Source of the DNA: Streptomyces venezuelae | GTDB lineage: Bacteria > Actinomycetota > Actinomycetes > Streptomycetales > Streptomycetaceae | Assembly: GCF_008642355.1 (NCBI RefSeq) | Contig: NZ_CP029193.1 | Coordinates: forward strand, 2,194,001 to 2,258,000 | DNA length: 64,000 nt | Reading direction: 5' to 3' | Shown here: positions 25,004-32,692 of the stretch, one piece after another | Position numbering within the stretch: the stretch's first letter is position 1 | Layout of the letters: each line of letters begins with the position of its first letter | Program-made: the position numbers and the translations under genes | The notes under the pieces: generated by a model | The model's input: the letters and a program-made list of their open reading frames with translations, nothing else | What the model was told of the DNA's origin: nothing | Databases searched by the model: none

Positions 25004-27456
25004 GCGGTGTCCTCGGTGACGTAGGCGGAAGGGCCGCCCGTGGTGTCCGGTACGGAGCCGTGGCGGGCCGGCGCGGACGCGGTGGTCGTGGGCGCGGAGG
25101 CGATCTCGCCGTGTGCGCGTTCGACGAGGCGCAGCGCGGCCGCGGCCGTCTTGAACAGGGGTTGTTTGGAGACGGGGTCCCAGTCGGTCACGGTCGTCTC
25201 GTTGGCGGCACGCCCAGGGGTTTCGCCGTCCGGGCCGCTGCCCGCCTTGGTGTCCCAGTAGCCGTAGTGGAAGGGGACGAACAGCAGCCCCGCACGGATG
25301 CCGGTCACCCGCAGCCGCCCCCGCAGGGACCCGCGATCCGTGCTGACCTCGACCAGGTCGCCCTCGTCGAGGCCGAGGGCGCCCGCGTCGGCGGCGGATG
25401 CCTCCACCCAGACGTCGGGGGCGGCCTCGTTCAGCTGGGGCGCGCGGCCCGTCTTGGTGCGGGTGTGGAAGTGGTAGAGGGTGCGGCCGGTGGTGAGCTG
25501 GAACGGGTACCGGTCGTCGGGCGCTTCATGGGGCGGCAGGTAGGCGGCTGCCTTGATCATGGCCTTGCCCTCGGGGTTGGACGCGCGGTACTCGTCGGCG
25601 TCGGTCGCCGCGCCGGTCTGCAGATCCTTGCCGTACGTCTCGCAGTGGTCGGGCCGCGCCCAGCTGATGCCGTCGGTGTAGAGGCGGTCCGTGCCGTCCG
25701 GCGCGTCGTCGTTGCAGGGCCACTGGATCCCGCTGCCGCCACGCAGCTTCGTATGACTCAGTCCGGTGTAGTCGCAGGGCCGTCCTGCGCTGCACCGCTT
25801 CCACGCCTCGAACGCCGATTCCGGGTCGTGCCAGGTGACGAGGGGTCCGCCGGTCTTGTCGCGGAAGTCCATCCGGGCGGCGTAGTCGAGGAAGATGTCG
25901 AGGTCGGGGCGGGCCTCGCCGGGGGGCTCGACGGCCTTGTCGGCCAGGTGCACGGTGCGGTCGGCGTTGGTGAACGTGCCGGTCTTCTCGCCCCAGGTCG
26001 CCGCGGGCAGGACGACATCGGCCAGCTGCGCGGTCTCGGTCAGGAACAGGTCCTGCGCGACGACGAAGAGGCGTTCCTGACCGAGGATCGCACGGACGCG
26101 GGCGAGCTCCGGCAGGGAGACGGCGGGGTTGGTGCCGCTGATCCAGAGCATGCGGATCGAGCCCTGCTCGGCGTAGCGGAACATCTGCATGGCGTGGGTG
26201 GGCGGGGCGAAGTGCGGAATGGTCTCCGGTTCCACGTTCCACACGCGTGCCAGGTCGGCGACGTGGTCGTCGTTCTGCCAGTTGCGGAACCCGGGCAGGT
26301 CGCCGTCGGCACCGCACTCGCGGGTGTTCTGGGCGGTGGGCTGTCCGTTCATCTGCAGGACACCCGCGCCGGGCCGCCCCAGCATGCCGCGGATCAGGTG
26401 CAGGTTGTTGATCTGCACGGCGGCGGCGGTGGCCTGGTGGGACTGGTAGACGCCTTGGAGGACGGTGGACAGGAGCCGGTCGGCGGTGCCGACGAGCTCG
26501 GCGGCCTCCTCGATACGGGCGGCGGGCACGTCGCAGATCCCGGCGGCCCACGCGGGCGTGCACTCCGCCACCTCGGACACCAGCTCGTCGAAGCCGATGG
26601 TGTGCGCCGCGAGGTAGTCGTGGTCGACGCGGTCGGTGCGGATGATCTCGTGCAGGAGCGCGTTGAGGAGGGCTACGTTGGTGCCGCCGCGCGGCGCCAG
26701 ATGTACGGCGGCCTCGCGGGCGACGCGCGTGGGGCGCGGGTCGACGCAGAGCAGCCGGGGCGGGTCTCCCCCGGCTAGCCGGTCCAGGATGCGCATCCAC
26801 TGCACGGGCTGGGTCTCGGCGATGTTGTGCCCGAAGAGGGCGATCGTGTCGGCGTGGTCGACGTCGTCGTAGCTGCCGGGCTGTCCGTCGCAGCCGAAGG
26901 ACTCCTTCAGCGCCTCGGCGGCGGTGGCCGTGCAGAGCCGCGTGTTGCCGTCCAGATGGTGGGTGCCGATGCCGGCACGGGCCAGGATCGCGAGGGTGTA
27001 GTACTCCTCCAGGTACAGCTGCCCGCTGGTGTAGAAGCCGAGCGAGCCGGGGCCGCTCTCCGCGAGCAGTTCGCGCGACCGGCTCACGATCCGCTCCATC
27101 GCGGTGTCCCAGTCGCACTCCACGAGCCGCCCGTCCCGGCGGATCAACGGCCTGGTCAGCCGGTCGGGCGATGCGTTCGCCTGCCACCCGAACAGGTCCT
27201 TGGGGCCGAGCCGCCCCCGGTTGACCCGGTCGCCCGCTCGGCCGCGCACCCCCGCGATGCGCCCGTCGACGACGGCGATGTCCATGGCGTCGCCGTCGGA
27301 GTGCAGGATCGAGGCGGCCTGCACCCAGTCCGTCACCGCGCCGGGTTCGACGCCGTCCGCGAGGAACGTGTCGACCCGTGCGGGCCACGGCTCATGCCGG
27401 TCGTACGGGGTGCGGCTGCCCCACGGCCGTGCGATCCGGTCCACCGAGGCGTCCAC
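25000..27456 (-). CDS. Molybdopterin oxidoreductase of the NasA/FdhA superfamily without the N-terminal [4Fe-4S] cysteines
   Basis: Superfamily landmarks are present: DVQ-like DGRIAGVRGRAGDRVNRGRL (residues about 64-83), the NTRLCTATAAEALKESFG block where Cys175 is the likely Mo ligand as in Nas/Nap enzymes, LRGMLGRPGAGV-type text (LHLIRGMLGRPGAG), and a C-terminal guanine-dinucleotide binding domain (LTTGRTLYHFHTRTKTGR, DLVEVSTDRGSLRGRL, ANETTVTDWDPVSKQP). The Cys residues that hold the [4Fe-4S] cluster at the N-terminus of this family are missing: there is no Cys before residue 114, and the usual RGxLC reads RGRLG. Reactions with nitrate, formate or another substrate are possible. GTG 27456 is chosen because a GGAGGAGG run precedes it; the frame extends to 27516. 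Confidence 0.88.
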   Translation of the reverse strand: MDASVDRIARPWGSRTPYDRHEPWPARVDTFLADGVEPGAVTDWVQAASILHSDGDAMDIAVVDGRIAGVRGRAGDRVNRGRLGPKDLFGWQANASPDRLTRPLIRRDGRLVECDWDTAMERIVSRSRELLAESGPGSLGFYTSGQLYLEEYYTLAILARAGIGTHHLDGNTRLCTATAAEALKESFGCDGQPGSYDDVDHADTIALFGHNIAETQPVQWMRILDRLAGGDPPRLLCVDPRPTRVAREAAVHLAPRGGTNVALLNALLHEIIRTDRVDHDYLAAHTIGFDELVSEVAECTPAWAAGICDVPAARIEEAAELVGTADRLLSTVLQGVYQSHQATAAAVQINNLHLIRGMLGRPGAGVLQMNGQPTAQNTRECGADGDLPGFRNWQNDDHVADLARVWNVEPETIPHFAPPTHAMQMFRYAEQGSIRMLWISGTNPAVSLPELARVRAILGQERLFVVAQDLFLTETAQLADVVLPAATWGEKTGTFTNADRTVHLADKAVEPPGEARPDLDIFLDYAARMDFRDKTGGPLVTWHDPESAFEAWKRCSAGRPCDYTGLSHTKLRGGSGIQWPCNDDAPDGTDRLYTDGISWARPDHCETYGKDLQTGAATDADEYRASNPEGKAMIKAAAYLPPHEAPDDRYPFQLTTGRTLYHFHTRTKTGRAPQLNEAAPDVWVEASAADAGALGLDEGDLVEVSTDRGSLRGRLRVTGIRAGLLFVPFHYGYWDTKAGSGPDGETPGRAANETTVTDWDPVSKQPLFKTAAAALRLVERAHGEIASAPTTTASAPARHGSVPDTTGGPSAYVTEDTA

Positions 27457-27486
27457 GCCTGCCTCCTCCTCGCCCCCACGGCACCC

Positions 27487-27514
27487 GCCGTGCCACGCGA
27501 TCACGCGGCACGGC
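27487..27514. terminator. Hairpin between glnA2 and the molybdoenzyme gene
   Basis: GCCGTGCC (27487-27494) and GGCACGGC (27507-27514) form a perfect 8-bp stem around 12 bases that are themselves nearly palindromic. It lies behind glnA2 and just before the molybdoenzyme start, so it may end the glnA2 transcript or serve as an operator. There is no T-run. Confidence 0.35.
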
Positions 27515-27592
27515 ACGGGTACCCGGCCTGCGCCGGGGCATATCAGGGGCGGCGGACGGGCGGGACGACTTCACCCGGGTGGTGCAGGACCG

Positions 27593-27679
27593 GCAGGTGT
27601 GGGAGGACCCGCAGGTGTCAGACACCCGCAGGTGTCAGAGACCGGCAGGTTTCAGAGGACCGGCAGGTTCTTCCGCAGC
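27593..27679. repeat. Five imperfect 17-18 bp direct repeats at the glnA2 3' end
   Basis: The core GCAGGT recurs at 27593, 27611, 27628, 27645 and 27663. The middle copies share CGCAGGTGTCAGA. The array covers the last codons and stop of glnA2 and runs into the downstream gap. It contains the palindrome GGTGTCAGACACC at 27614-27626. There are no spacer sequences, so it is not a CRISPR array. Confidence 0.7.
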
Positions 27680-29013
27680 TCGAAGGCCGTGACCTCGGAG
27701 CGGTACTCCTCCCACTCCTGCTTCTTGTTGCGCAGGAAGAAGTCGTAGACGTGCTCGCCGAGGGTCTCGGCGACCAGTTCGGACTTCTCCATGAGCGCGA
27801 TGGCCTCGCCCAGGTTCTGCGGGAGCGGCTCGATGCCCAGGGCGCGGCGCTCGGCGTCACGCAGTGCCCACACGTCGTCGTCCGCGCCCGGCGGGAGTTC
27901 GTACCCCTCCTCGATGCCCTTGAGGCCGGCGGCGAGCAGCACCGCGTAGGTGAGGTAGGGGTTGGCGCCGGAGTCGATCGAGCGGACCTCGACCCGGGCC
28001 GAGCCCGTCTTGCCGGGCTTGTACATCGGGACGCGGATCAGCGCGGAGCGGTTGTTGTGGCCCCAGCAGATGTACGAGGGTGCCTCGCCGCCCGCGCCCG
28101 CGGTGCGCTCGGAGCCGCCCCAGATGCGCTTGTACGAGTTCACCCACTGGTTGGTGACCGCGGAGATCTCGGCGGCGTGCCGCAGCAGGCCCGCGATGAA
28201 GGAGCGGCCGACCTTGGAGAGCTGGTACTCGGCGCCGGACTCGTAGAACGCGTTGCGGTCCCCCTCGAAGAGGGAGAGGTGGGTGTGCATGCCGGAGCCG
28301 GGGTGTTCGGAGAACGGTTTCGGCATGAAGGTGGCCTGCACCCCCTGTTCCAGGGCGACCTGCTTCATGACCAGGCGGAACGTCATGATGTTGTCGGCCG
28401 TGGAGAGCGCGTCGGCGTAGCGGAGGTCGATCTCCTGCTGGCCGGGGGCGCCCTCGTGGTGGCTGAACTCCACCGAGATGCCCATGGATTCGAGCATCGT
28501 GATGGCCTGGCGGCGGAAGTCCATGCCCACGTTCTGCGGGGTGTGGTCGAAGTAGCCGGAGTTGTCGGCGGGGGTGGGCCGCGAGCCGTCCAGCGGCTTG
28601 TCCTTCAGCAGGAAGAACTCGATCTCGGGGTGGGTGTAGAAGGTGAAGCCCAGGTCGGAGGTCTTGGCGAGGGCGCGCTTCAGCACGTAGCGCGGGTCCG
28701 CGAAGGACGGGGAGCCGTCGGGCATCAGGATGTCGCAGAACATGCGGGCCGTGCCGGGGGCCTCGGCGCGCCAGGGCAGCACCTGGAAGGTCGACGGGTC
28801 CGGCTTGGCGATCATGTCCGACTCGTACACCCGGGCGAAGCCCTCGATGGCCGAGCCGTCGAAGCCGATGCCCTCGTCGAAGGCCTGCTCCAGTTCGGCC
28901 GGGGCCACGGCCACCGACTTGAGGAAGCCGAGGACGTCCGTGAACCACAGGCGCACGAACCGGATGTCGCGCTCCTCCAACGTACGGAGCACGAATTCCT
29001 GCTGCTTGTTCAT
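27652..29013 (-). CDS. glnA2: Glutamine-synthetase-family ligase, GlnA2-type (gamma-glutamylpolyamine synthetase candidate)
   Basis: A GSI-fold ATP-dependent ligase joining glutamate to ammonia or an amine. GS blocks are clear: DVLGFLKSVAVAPAELEQAF, GFDGSAIEGFARVYESDM, the metal-site region in EIEFFLL and QQEIDLRYADALSTADNIMTF, GSGMHTHLSLF and RVEVRSIDSGANPYLTYAVLLAAGL. The length is 453 aa. From memory, this position near glnE corresponds to Streptomyces glnA2 (SCO2241), reported as a gamma-glutamylpolyamine synthetase rather than a true glutamine synthetase. The stretch that holds the adenylylated Tyr in GSI reads EEGYELPPG, so a Tyr is present. ATG 29013 has GGAAG upstream. Substrate specificity is not visible in the sequence. 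Confidence 0.85.
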   Translation of the reverse strand: MNKQQEFVLRTLEERDIRFVRLWFTDVLGFLKSVAVAPAELEQAFDEGIGFDGSAIEGFARVYESDMIAKPDPSTFQVLPWRAEAPGTARMFCDILMPDGSPSFADPRYVLKRALAKTSDLGFTFYTHPEIEFFLLKDKPLDGSRPTPADNSGYFDHTPQNVGMDFRRQAITMLESMGISVEFSHHEGAPGQQEIDLRYADALSTADNIMTFRLVMKQVALEQGVQATFMPKPFSEHPGSGMHTHLSLFEGDRNAFYESGAEYQLSKVGRSFIAGLLRHAAEISAVTNQWVNSYKRIWGGSERTAGAGGEAPSYICWGHNNRSALIRVPMYKPGKTGSARVEVRSIDSGANPYLTYAVLLAAGLKGIEEGYELPPGADDDVWALRDAERRALGIEPLPQNLGEAIALMEKSELVAETLGEHVYDFFLRNKKQEWEEYRSEVTAFELRKNLPVL

Positions 29014-29347
29014 CTTCCGCTTCCACCCATCCTTGCTGGTCAGGCCACCTGCATTCGCGCCCAGGGACACACCGGGCACACGAGCATCCCACTCCTTGGT
29101 TTCGTGCGCGTTGCGGGCCCCGTGCGCGGCGTTCGAGCCGTTTCGCTTGCCGCTCTGTGCCCATAGTGCCTGCTGCGCCGGTCGGCCGTAACGGCGGCGG
29201 GCTCCGACTGCCACCCGATCGTCGGCCCGACCCCCGCCTCTATAAGTTGCATTTGAGATGCTAATTTGAGGATCGAAGCAGACAAGGGGGGCGCAACCCT
29301 CCCTTACCGAGCCCTGCCCATCGCCACCAGGCACCGAGGAGCCCACG
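29014..29347. other. 334-base divergent intergenic region glnA2 / hmp
   Basis: It holds no gene I can support. It must contain the promoters of glnA2 (leftward) and hmp (rightward). The right end has an AT-rich segment with the NsrR-like site at 29244-29266. I looked for a GlnR box (gTnAc-n6-GaAAc) on both strands and found no convincing match. Confidence 0.6.
29244..29266. promoter_or_regulatory. NsrR-like operator (11-1-11 imperfect inverted repeat) upstream of hmp
   Basis: AAGTTGCATTT and AGATGCTAATT flank a central G and match as inverted repeats at 8 of 11 positions. This fits the 11-1-11 form known for NsrR sites, and the nsrR gene is the next gene but one. TATAAG at 29241-29246 may be the -10, so a bound NsrR would block the promoter. 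Confidence 0.65.
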
Positions 29348-30565
29348 TTGCTGTCAGAACCGTCGGCCGCGACCGTCCGAGCCACGCTTCCCGTCGTCGG
29401 AGCGGCGATCGGTGCGATCACCGAGCGCTTCTACGACCGGCTCTTCACCGCCCATCCCGAGCTGCTCAGGGACCTCTTCAACCGCGGCAACCAGGCCGCG
29501 GGCACGCAGCGGCAGGCCCTCGCAGGCTCCATCGCCGCTTTCGCGACGCACCTGGTGGAGCACCCCGACGAGCGGCCCGACGTGATGCTGAACCGCATCG
29601 CGCACAAGCACGCGTCGCTCGGAGTGGCCCCCGACCAGTACGAGACGGTGCACCGGCACCTCTTCGCCGCCATCGTCGAGGTGCTCGGCGACGCCGTCAC
29701 GCCCGAGGTCGCCGCGGCGTGGGACGACGTCTACTGGCTCATGGCCAACGCCCTCATCGCCATCGAGGCCCGCCTCTACGCCGAGCAGGGCGTCACGGCG
29801 GGCGAGAACACGTGGCGCGAGTGGGAGGTCGTCGGGCGCGTGGAGGAGACGGAGGACGTCGCCACGTTCCGGCTGCGGCCCGCCGACGGGGCGCCCGCGC
29901 CGGGGTTCCGTCCGGGGCAGTACGTGTCCGTGCAGGTGCGCCTCGACGACGGGGCGCGGCAGATACGGCAGTACAGCCTGTCGGGGGCGGGACACGGCGG
30001 GCTCGACGTACGGCAGATCTGCGTGAAACGGGTGCGGGGCGAGGCGGGCACGCCCGACGGAGAGGTCTCGAACCATCTGCACGCGCGCGTGCGGGAGGGC
30101 GATGTCCTCCGCGTCTCCGCGCCGTACGGCGATCTCGTCCTCGGCGAGACGGACGCGGATGTTCCGCTGCTGCTCGCCACCGCGGGGATCGGTGTCACGC
30201 CGATGATCGCCATGCTGGAGCAGCTCGCCACGTCGGGGCACCGGGCGCCGGTGACCGTCGTACACGCCGACCGCTCACCCGCGGAGCACGCGCTGCGGGC
30301 CGACCACGAGGCGTACACCGCCAAGCTCCCGGACGGCTCGGCGTACTTCTTCTACGAGCGGCCGGAGCAGGGCCACCCCGCGGAGCTCACGGGGTACGCC
30401 GATCTCGCGGCCCTGCCTGCGGTCCCGGCCGGCACGCGCGCGTACCTGTGCGGGCCGCTGCCGTTCATGCGGGCGATCCGTTCCCAGCTGCTCGCACGCG
30501 GGGTCGCCGCGGCCGACATCCACTACGAGGTGTTCGGACCGGACCTTTGGCTGGCCCGGAGCTGA
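29348..30565 (+). CDS. hmp: Flavohemoglobin nitric oxide dioxygenase
   Basis: Oxidises nitric oxide to nitrate in the cytoplasm. An N-terminal globin (residues 1-140) has Tyr29 at the B10 position (ERFYDRLF) and the proximal His in IAHKHASLGV. The FAD domain carries RQYSLSG, and the NAD(P)H domain carries ATAGIGVTPMIAML and YLCGPLPFMRAI, ending in HYEVFGPDL, which is diagnostic of flavohemoglobins. The start is TTG 29348, preceded by GGAG with a suitable spacer. An NsrR-like site lies about 85 bases upstream. Its 3' end is 11 bases from the convergent nsrR gene, an arrangement that makes NO-responsive control very likely. Confidence 0.93.
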   Translation: MLSEPSAATVRATLPVVGAAIGAITERFYDRLFTAHPELLRDLFNRGNQAAGTQRQALAGSIAAFATHLVEHPDERPDVMLNRIAHKHASLGVAPDQYETVHRHLFAAIVEVLGDAVTPEVAAAWDDVYWLMANALIAIEARLYAEQGVTAGENTWREWEVVGRVEETEDVATFRLRPADGAPAPGFRPGQYVSVQVRLDDGARQIRQYSLSGAGHGGLDVRQICVKRVRGEAGTPDGEVSNHLHARVREGDVLRVSAPYGDLVLGETDADVPLLLATAGIGVTPMIAMLEQLATSGHRAPVTVVHADRSPAEHALRADHEAYTAKLPDGSAYFFYERPEQGHPAELTGYADLAALPAVPAGTRAYLCGPLPFMRAIRSQLLARGVAAADIHYEVFGPDLWLARS

Positions 30566-30576
30566 GCGCCGATGGG

Positions 30577-31023
30577 TCAGGCGGTGGGGCGGGTCGTGAT
30601 GCCCAGGAGGAGCGGACCCGTCGGGCTCGCGACCATGTCCTCCACCGTCAGGGGGTCCAGCGAGGCGTAGAACGCCTCCTGCGCCCTGCGCAGCGCGTCA
30701 CGCAGGCGGCATGCCGGGCTCAGGGGACACGGCGTGCCGCTCTCGCAGTCCACGACGTCGCCCGTGCCCTCGAAGGACCGCACCAGCGCGCCGACCGACG
30801 CGCGGCGCCCCGCCTCGGTCAGCGCGAGCCCGCCGCCCCTGCCCCGGCGGGCCTCGAGGAGCCCCATCTTCTGGAGCTCGGCGACGACCTTCGTCTCGTG
30901 GGTGTACGGCACCGCCATGTCGGCGGCGACCTCGCGCGTCGTGGGGGCGCCGTCCGCGCCGTCCACCACGGCCAGGCGCATGAGGGTGCGCAGTGCCAGG
31001 TCGGTGGAGCGCAGGAGCCGCAT
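30577..31023 (-). CDS. nsrR: Rrf2-family nitric oxide sensor NsrR
   Basis: A [4Fe-4S] repressor that releases DNA when its cluster reacts with NO. With ATG 31023 the protein is 148 aa, the same as S. coelicolor NsrR, and the cluster ligands fall at the known positions Asp8, Cys93, Cys99 and Cys105 (CESGTPCPLSPAC). The winged helix reads STDLALRTLMRLAV and TREVAADMAVPYTHETKVVAELQKMGLLEARRG in consecutive pieces. A promoter with TTGAGC, a 17-base spacer and TACGCT lies 7 bases before the ATG, so the mRNA is probably leaderless. It is convergent with its likely target hmp. Confidence 0.93.
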   Translation of the reverse strand: MRLLRSTDLALRTLMRLAVVDGADGAPTTREVAADMAVPYTHETKVVAELQKMGLLEARRGRGGGLALTEAGRRASVGALVRSFEGTGDVVDCESGTPCPLSPACRLRDALRRAQEAFYASLDPLTVEDMVASPTGPLLLGITTRPTA

Positions 31024-31030
31024 ACGGCCG

Positions 31031-31059
31031 AGCGTAGGGAACGCGCGGCGGTGGCTCAA
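31031..31059 (-). promoter_or_regulatory. nsrR promoter
   Basis: On the minus strand: -35 TTGAGC (31059-31054), 17-base spacer, -10 TACGCT (31036-31031), then 7 bases to ATG 31023. The -35 lies in AGCAATTTGAG, which resembles the right end of the hmp site (GCTAATTTGAG), so weak autoregulation is possible. Confidence 0.6.
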
Positions 31060-31108
31060 ATTGCTCCGTCGCGCCGGTGGGAGGACGGAGCCGGAAGGCC
31101 GTTCCGTG

Positions 31109-31180
31109 GTACGGGCTGTCGTACGTCATGTAGGACGTCCGGTAGGACGGCGTGCGGTACGCCCTGTGGTACGGCCCCTC
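31109..31180. repeat. Six tandem imperfect 12-bp repeats
   Basis: Units start at 31109, 31121, 31133, 31145, 31157 and 31169 with a rough consensus GTACGnCCTGTn. The array lies between the divergent nsrR and DUF3105 genes, 65 bases before the latter. It could be translated as a VVRxV-like repeat, but no supported gene contains it. Confidence 0.7.
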
Positions 31181-31244
31181 CTCCGATTACGATCAGCGGA
31201 CTCGTTCGTCGTCCCGTCCGTCCCTTTCCGCAGAAGGACACACC

Positions 31245-31910
31245 ATGGGTTCCGCCAAGAACACGAGCAACGCTTCCCGCAAGGCCCGGATAGAGGAGAT
31301 GCGCCGGGCCGAGCGCGCACGCGAGCGCCGGGGCCGGGCCCTGACGATCACGGTCAGCGCGGTCGTCGTCGCGGCGCTGGGCGTGGGCGGCTACTTCCTC
31401 GTCGACAAGGCCTCCGACGACTCGGACTCCGACTCGAAGAACAGCGCGCAGGACTGGCCCAAGTACAAGGTCTCGGCGGACGGCGAGAAGGTCTGGGGCA
31501 AGCTCGGCCGTACGCACGTCACGAAGACCGTGGACTATCCGATGACGCCGCCCGTGGGCGGGGACCACAATCAGGTCTGGATGAACTGCAACGGCGACGT
31601 CTACAAGAAGGAGATCCCGGAGGTGAACGCCGTGCACTCCCTGGAGCACGGTGCCGTCTGGGTCACGTACAACGACAAGGCGAAGCCGGCCGACCTGAAG
31701 AAGCTCGAAGCGAAGGTGAAGGCAACGCCGTACTCGCTGATGAGCCCGGTGAAGGACCAGAAGGACCCCGTCATGCTGACCGCGTGGGCACACCAGCGGA
31801 CGGTCACGGGCGCGGACGACCCGAAGGTCAAGGAGTTCTTCTCGACGTACGTCCAGGGCAAGCAGACGCCGGAGCCGGGGGCGGCGTGCACGAACGGTCT
31901 GGGACAGTGA
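31245..31910 (+). CDS. DUF3105 membrane-anchored protein
   Basis: A charged cytoplasmic N-terminus (about 33 residues, Arg-rich) precedes one membrane helix (about residues 36-55) and an acidic linker. The DUF3105 domain follows: YPMTPPVGGDHNQVWMNCNG, HSLEHGAVWVTYN and TAWAHQRTV. The conserved His and Cys residues (GGDHN, MNCNG, LEHG, WAHQ) suggest a metal or redox site outside the membrane, but no function is established. ATG 31245 has AGAAGGA upstream; the frame is open from 31152 without better support. A DUF305 gene follows 40 bases downstream, a common pairing in actinobacteria. Confidence 0.88.
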   Translation: MGSAKNTSNASRKARIEEMRRAERARERRGRALTITVSAVVVAALGVGGYFLVDKASDDSDSDSKNSAQDWPKYKVSADGEKVWGKLGRTHVTKTVDYPMTPPVGGDHNQVWMNCNGDVYKKEIPEVNAVHSLEHGAVWVTYNDKAKPADLKKLEAKVKATPYSLMSPVKDQKDPVMLTAWAHQRTVTGADDPKVKEFFSTYVQGKQTPEPGAACTNGLGQ

Positions 31911-31950
31911 GGCCGGTGGGCGGGACGGGCGCGGTGAAGTGGGGATCGGC

Positions 31951-32571
31951 GTGAGGCGGCGTACCAACTGGATCGTCGGCGGGGTCGTCGCGGCGGTCGT
32001 CGCCGGGGGCGGGATCACGGCGGCGGTGGCCTCGACGGACTCCGACTCGGGCGGCTCGCCCGCGACTTCGTCGGCCGACGCGGGGTTCGCCCGCGACATG
32101 GCGGTCCACCACCAGCAGGCGGTGGAGATGTCCTACATCGTGCGGGACCGTACCGACGACGAGGACGTACGGCGCCTCGCCTACGACATCGCCCAGACGC
32201 AGGCCAACCAGCGCGGGATGCTGCTGGGATGGCTGGACCTGTGGGAGCTGCCGAAGGTGCCGGAAGGGGCGCCGATGGAGTGGATGGGCATGGGCGACAT
32301 GCCACCCGGCAAGGACGGCGCGCTGATGCCGGGGATGGCTACGGGGGCGGAGCTGAAGCGGCTCGGCGAACTCAGCGGCGAGAAGGCGGAGATCCTCTAC
32401 CTCCAACTGATGACCCGGCACCACCGGGGTGGGGTCCACATGGCGCAGGGGTGCGTGGACCGCTGCGAGGTGTCCGCGGAGCGGAGGCTGGCGCGGGGGA
32501 TGGTGGAGTCGCAGGAGTCGGAGATCGAGCTGATGTCGTCGATGCTGAAGGCGCGGGGCGCGAAGCGGTGA
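31951..32571 (+). CDS. DUF305 exported or anchored His-rich protein
   Basis: One N-terminal membrane helix or uncleaved signal (IVGGVVAAVVAGGGITAAVA), then a helical DUF305 domain with FARDMAVHHQQAVEMSYIV and LMTRHHRGGVHMAQGCVD. The HH pairs and the intervening Met-rich loop (PMEWMGMGDMPPGKDGALMPGM) look suited to copper or silver binding outside the membrane. That is inference from residue type and known DUF305 contexts. GTG 31951 has GTGGGG 6 bases upstream; GTG 31939 in frame adds four residues. It is probably co-transcribed with the DUF3105 gene. Confidence 0.87.
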   Translation: MRRRTNWIVGGVVAAVVAGGGITAAVASTDSDSGGSPATSSADAGFARDMAVHHQQAVEMSYIVRDRTDDEDVRRLAYDIAQTQANQRGMLLGWLDLWELPKVPEGAPMEWMGMGDMPPGKDGALMPGMATGAELKRLGELSGEKAEILYLQLMTRHHRGGVHMAQGCVDRCEVSAERRLARGMVESQESEIELMSSMLKARGAKR

Positions 32572-32605
32572 CTGGCGGGGGGCGGTAGGCCGGGGTGGGG
32601 CGGGG

Positions 32606-32692
32606 GCGCTTGCGGTCCGTCTGCGGGGCGGGGCGCGCTTGCGGTCCGTCTGCGAGGCGGGGCGCGCTTGCGGTCCGTCTGCGAGGCGGGGC
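32606..32692. repeat. Three near-identical 29-bp tandem repeats plus a degenerate tail
   Basis: Units begin at 32606, 32635 and 32664; units 2 and 3 are identical and unit 1 differs by one base. Each starts GCGCTTGCGGTCCGTCTGCG. A fourth copy starts at 32693 and breaks off after 8 bases. Beyond it, a 25-bp sequence beginning CGCTTGCGGCCCGG occurs exactly twice, at 32700-32724 and 32761-32785. Confidence 0.8.

Noticed and set aside
27593..27679. Regular short repeats as a possible CRISPR array
   Set aside because: The units are adjacent with a 17-18 bp period and no unique spacers, and no cas genes are nearby.
26827..29166. Long + strand frame opposite the molybdoenzyme and glnA2
   Set aside because: Antisense shadow; the minus-strand genes carry all recognisable motifs.
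29014..29347. GlnR box in front of glnA2
   Set aside because: The nearest candidate (GTTAC on the minus strand near 29190) lacks the GaAAc half at the right spacing.
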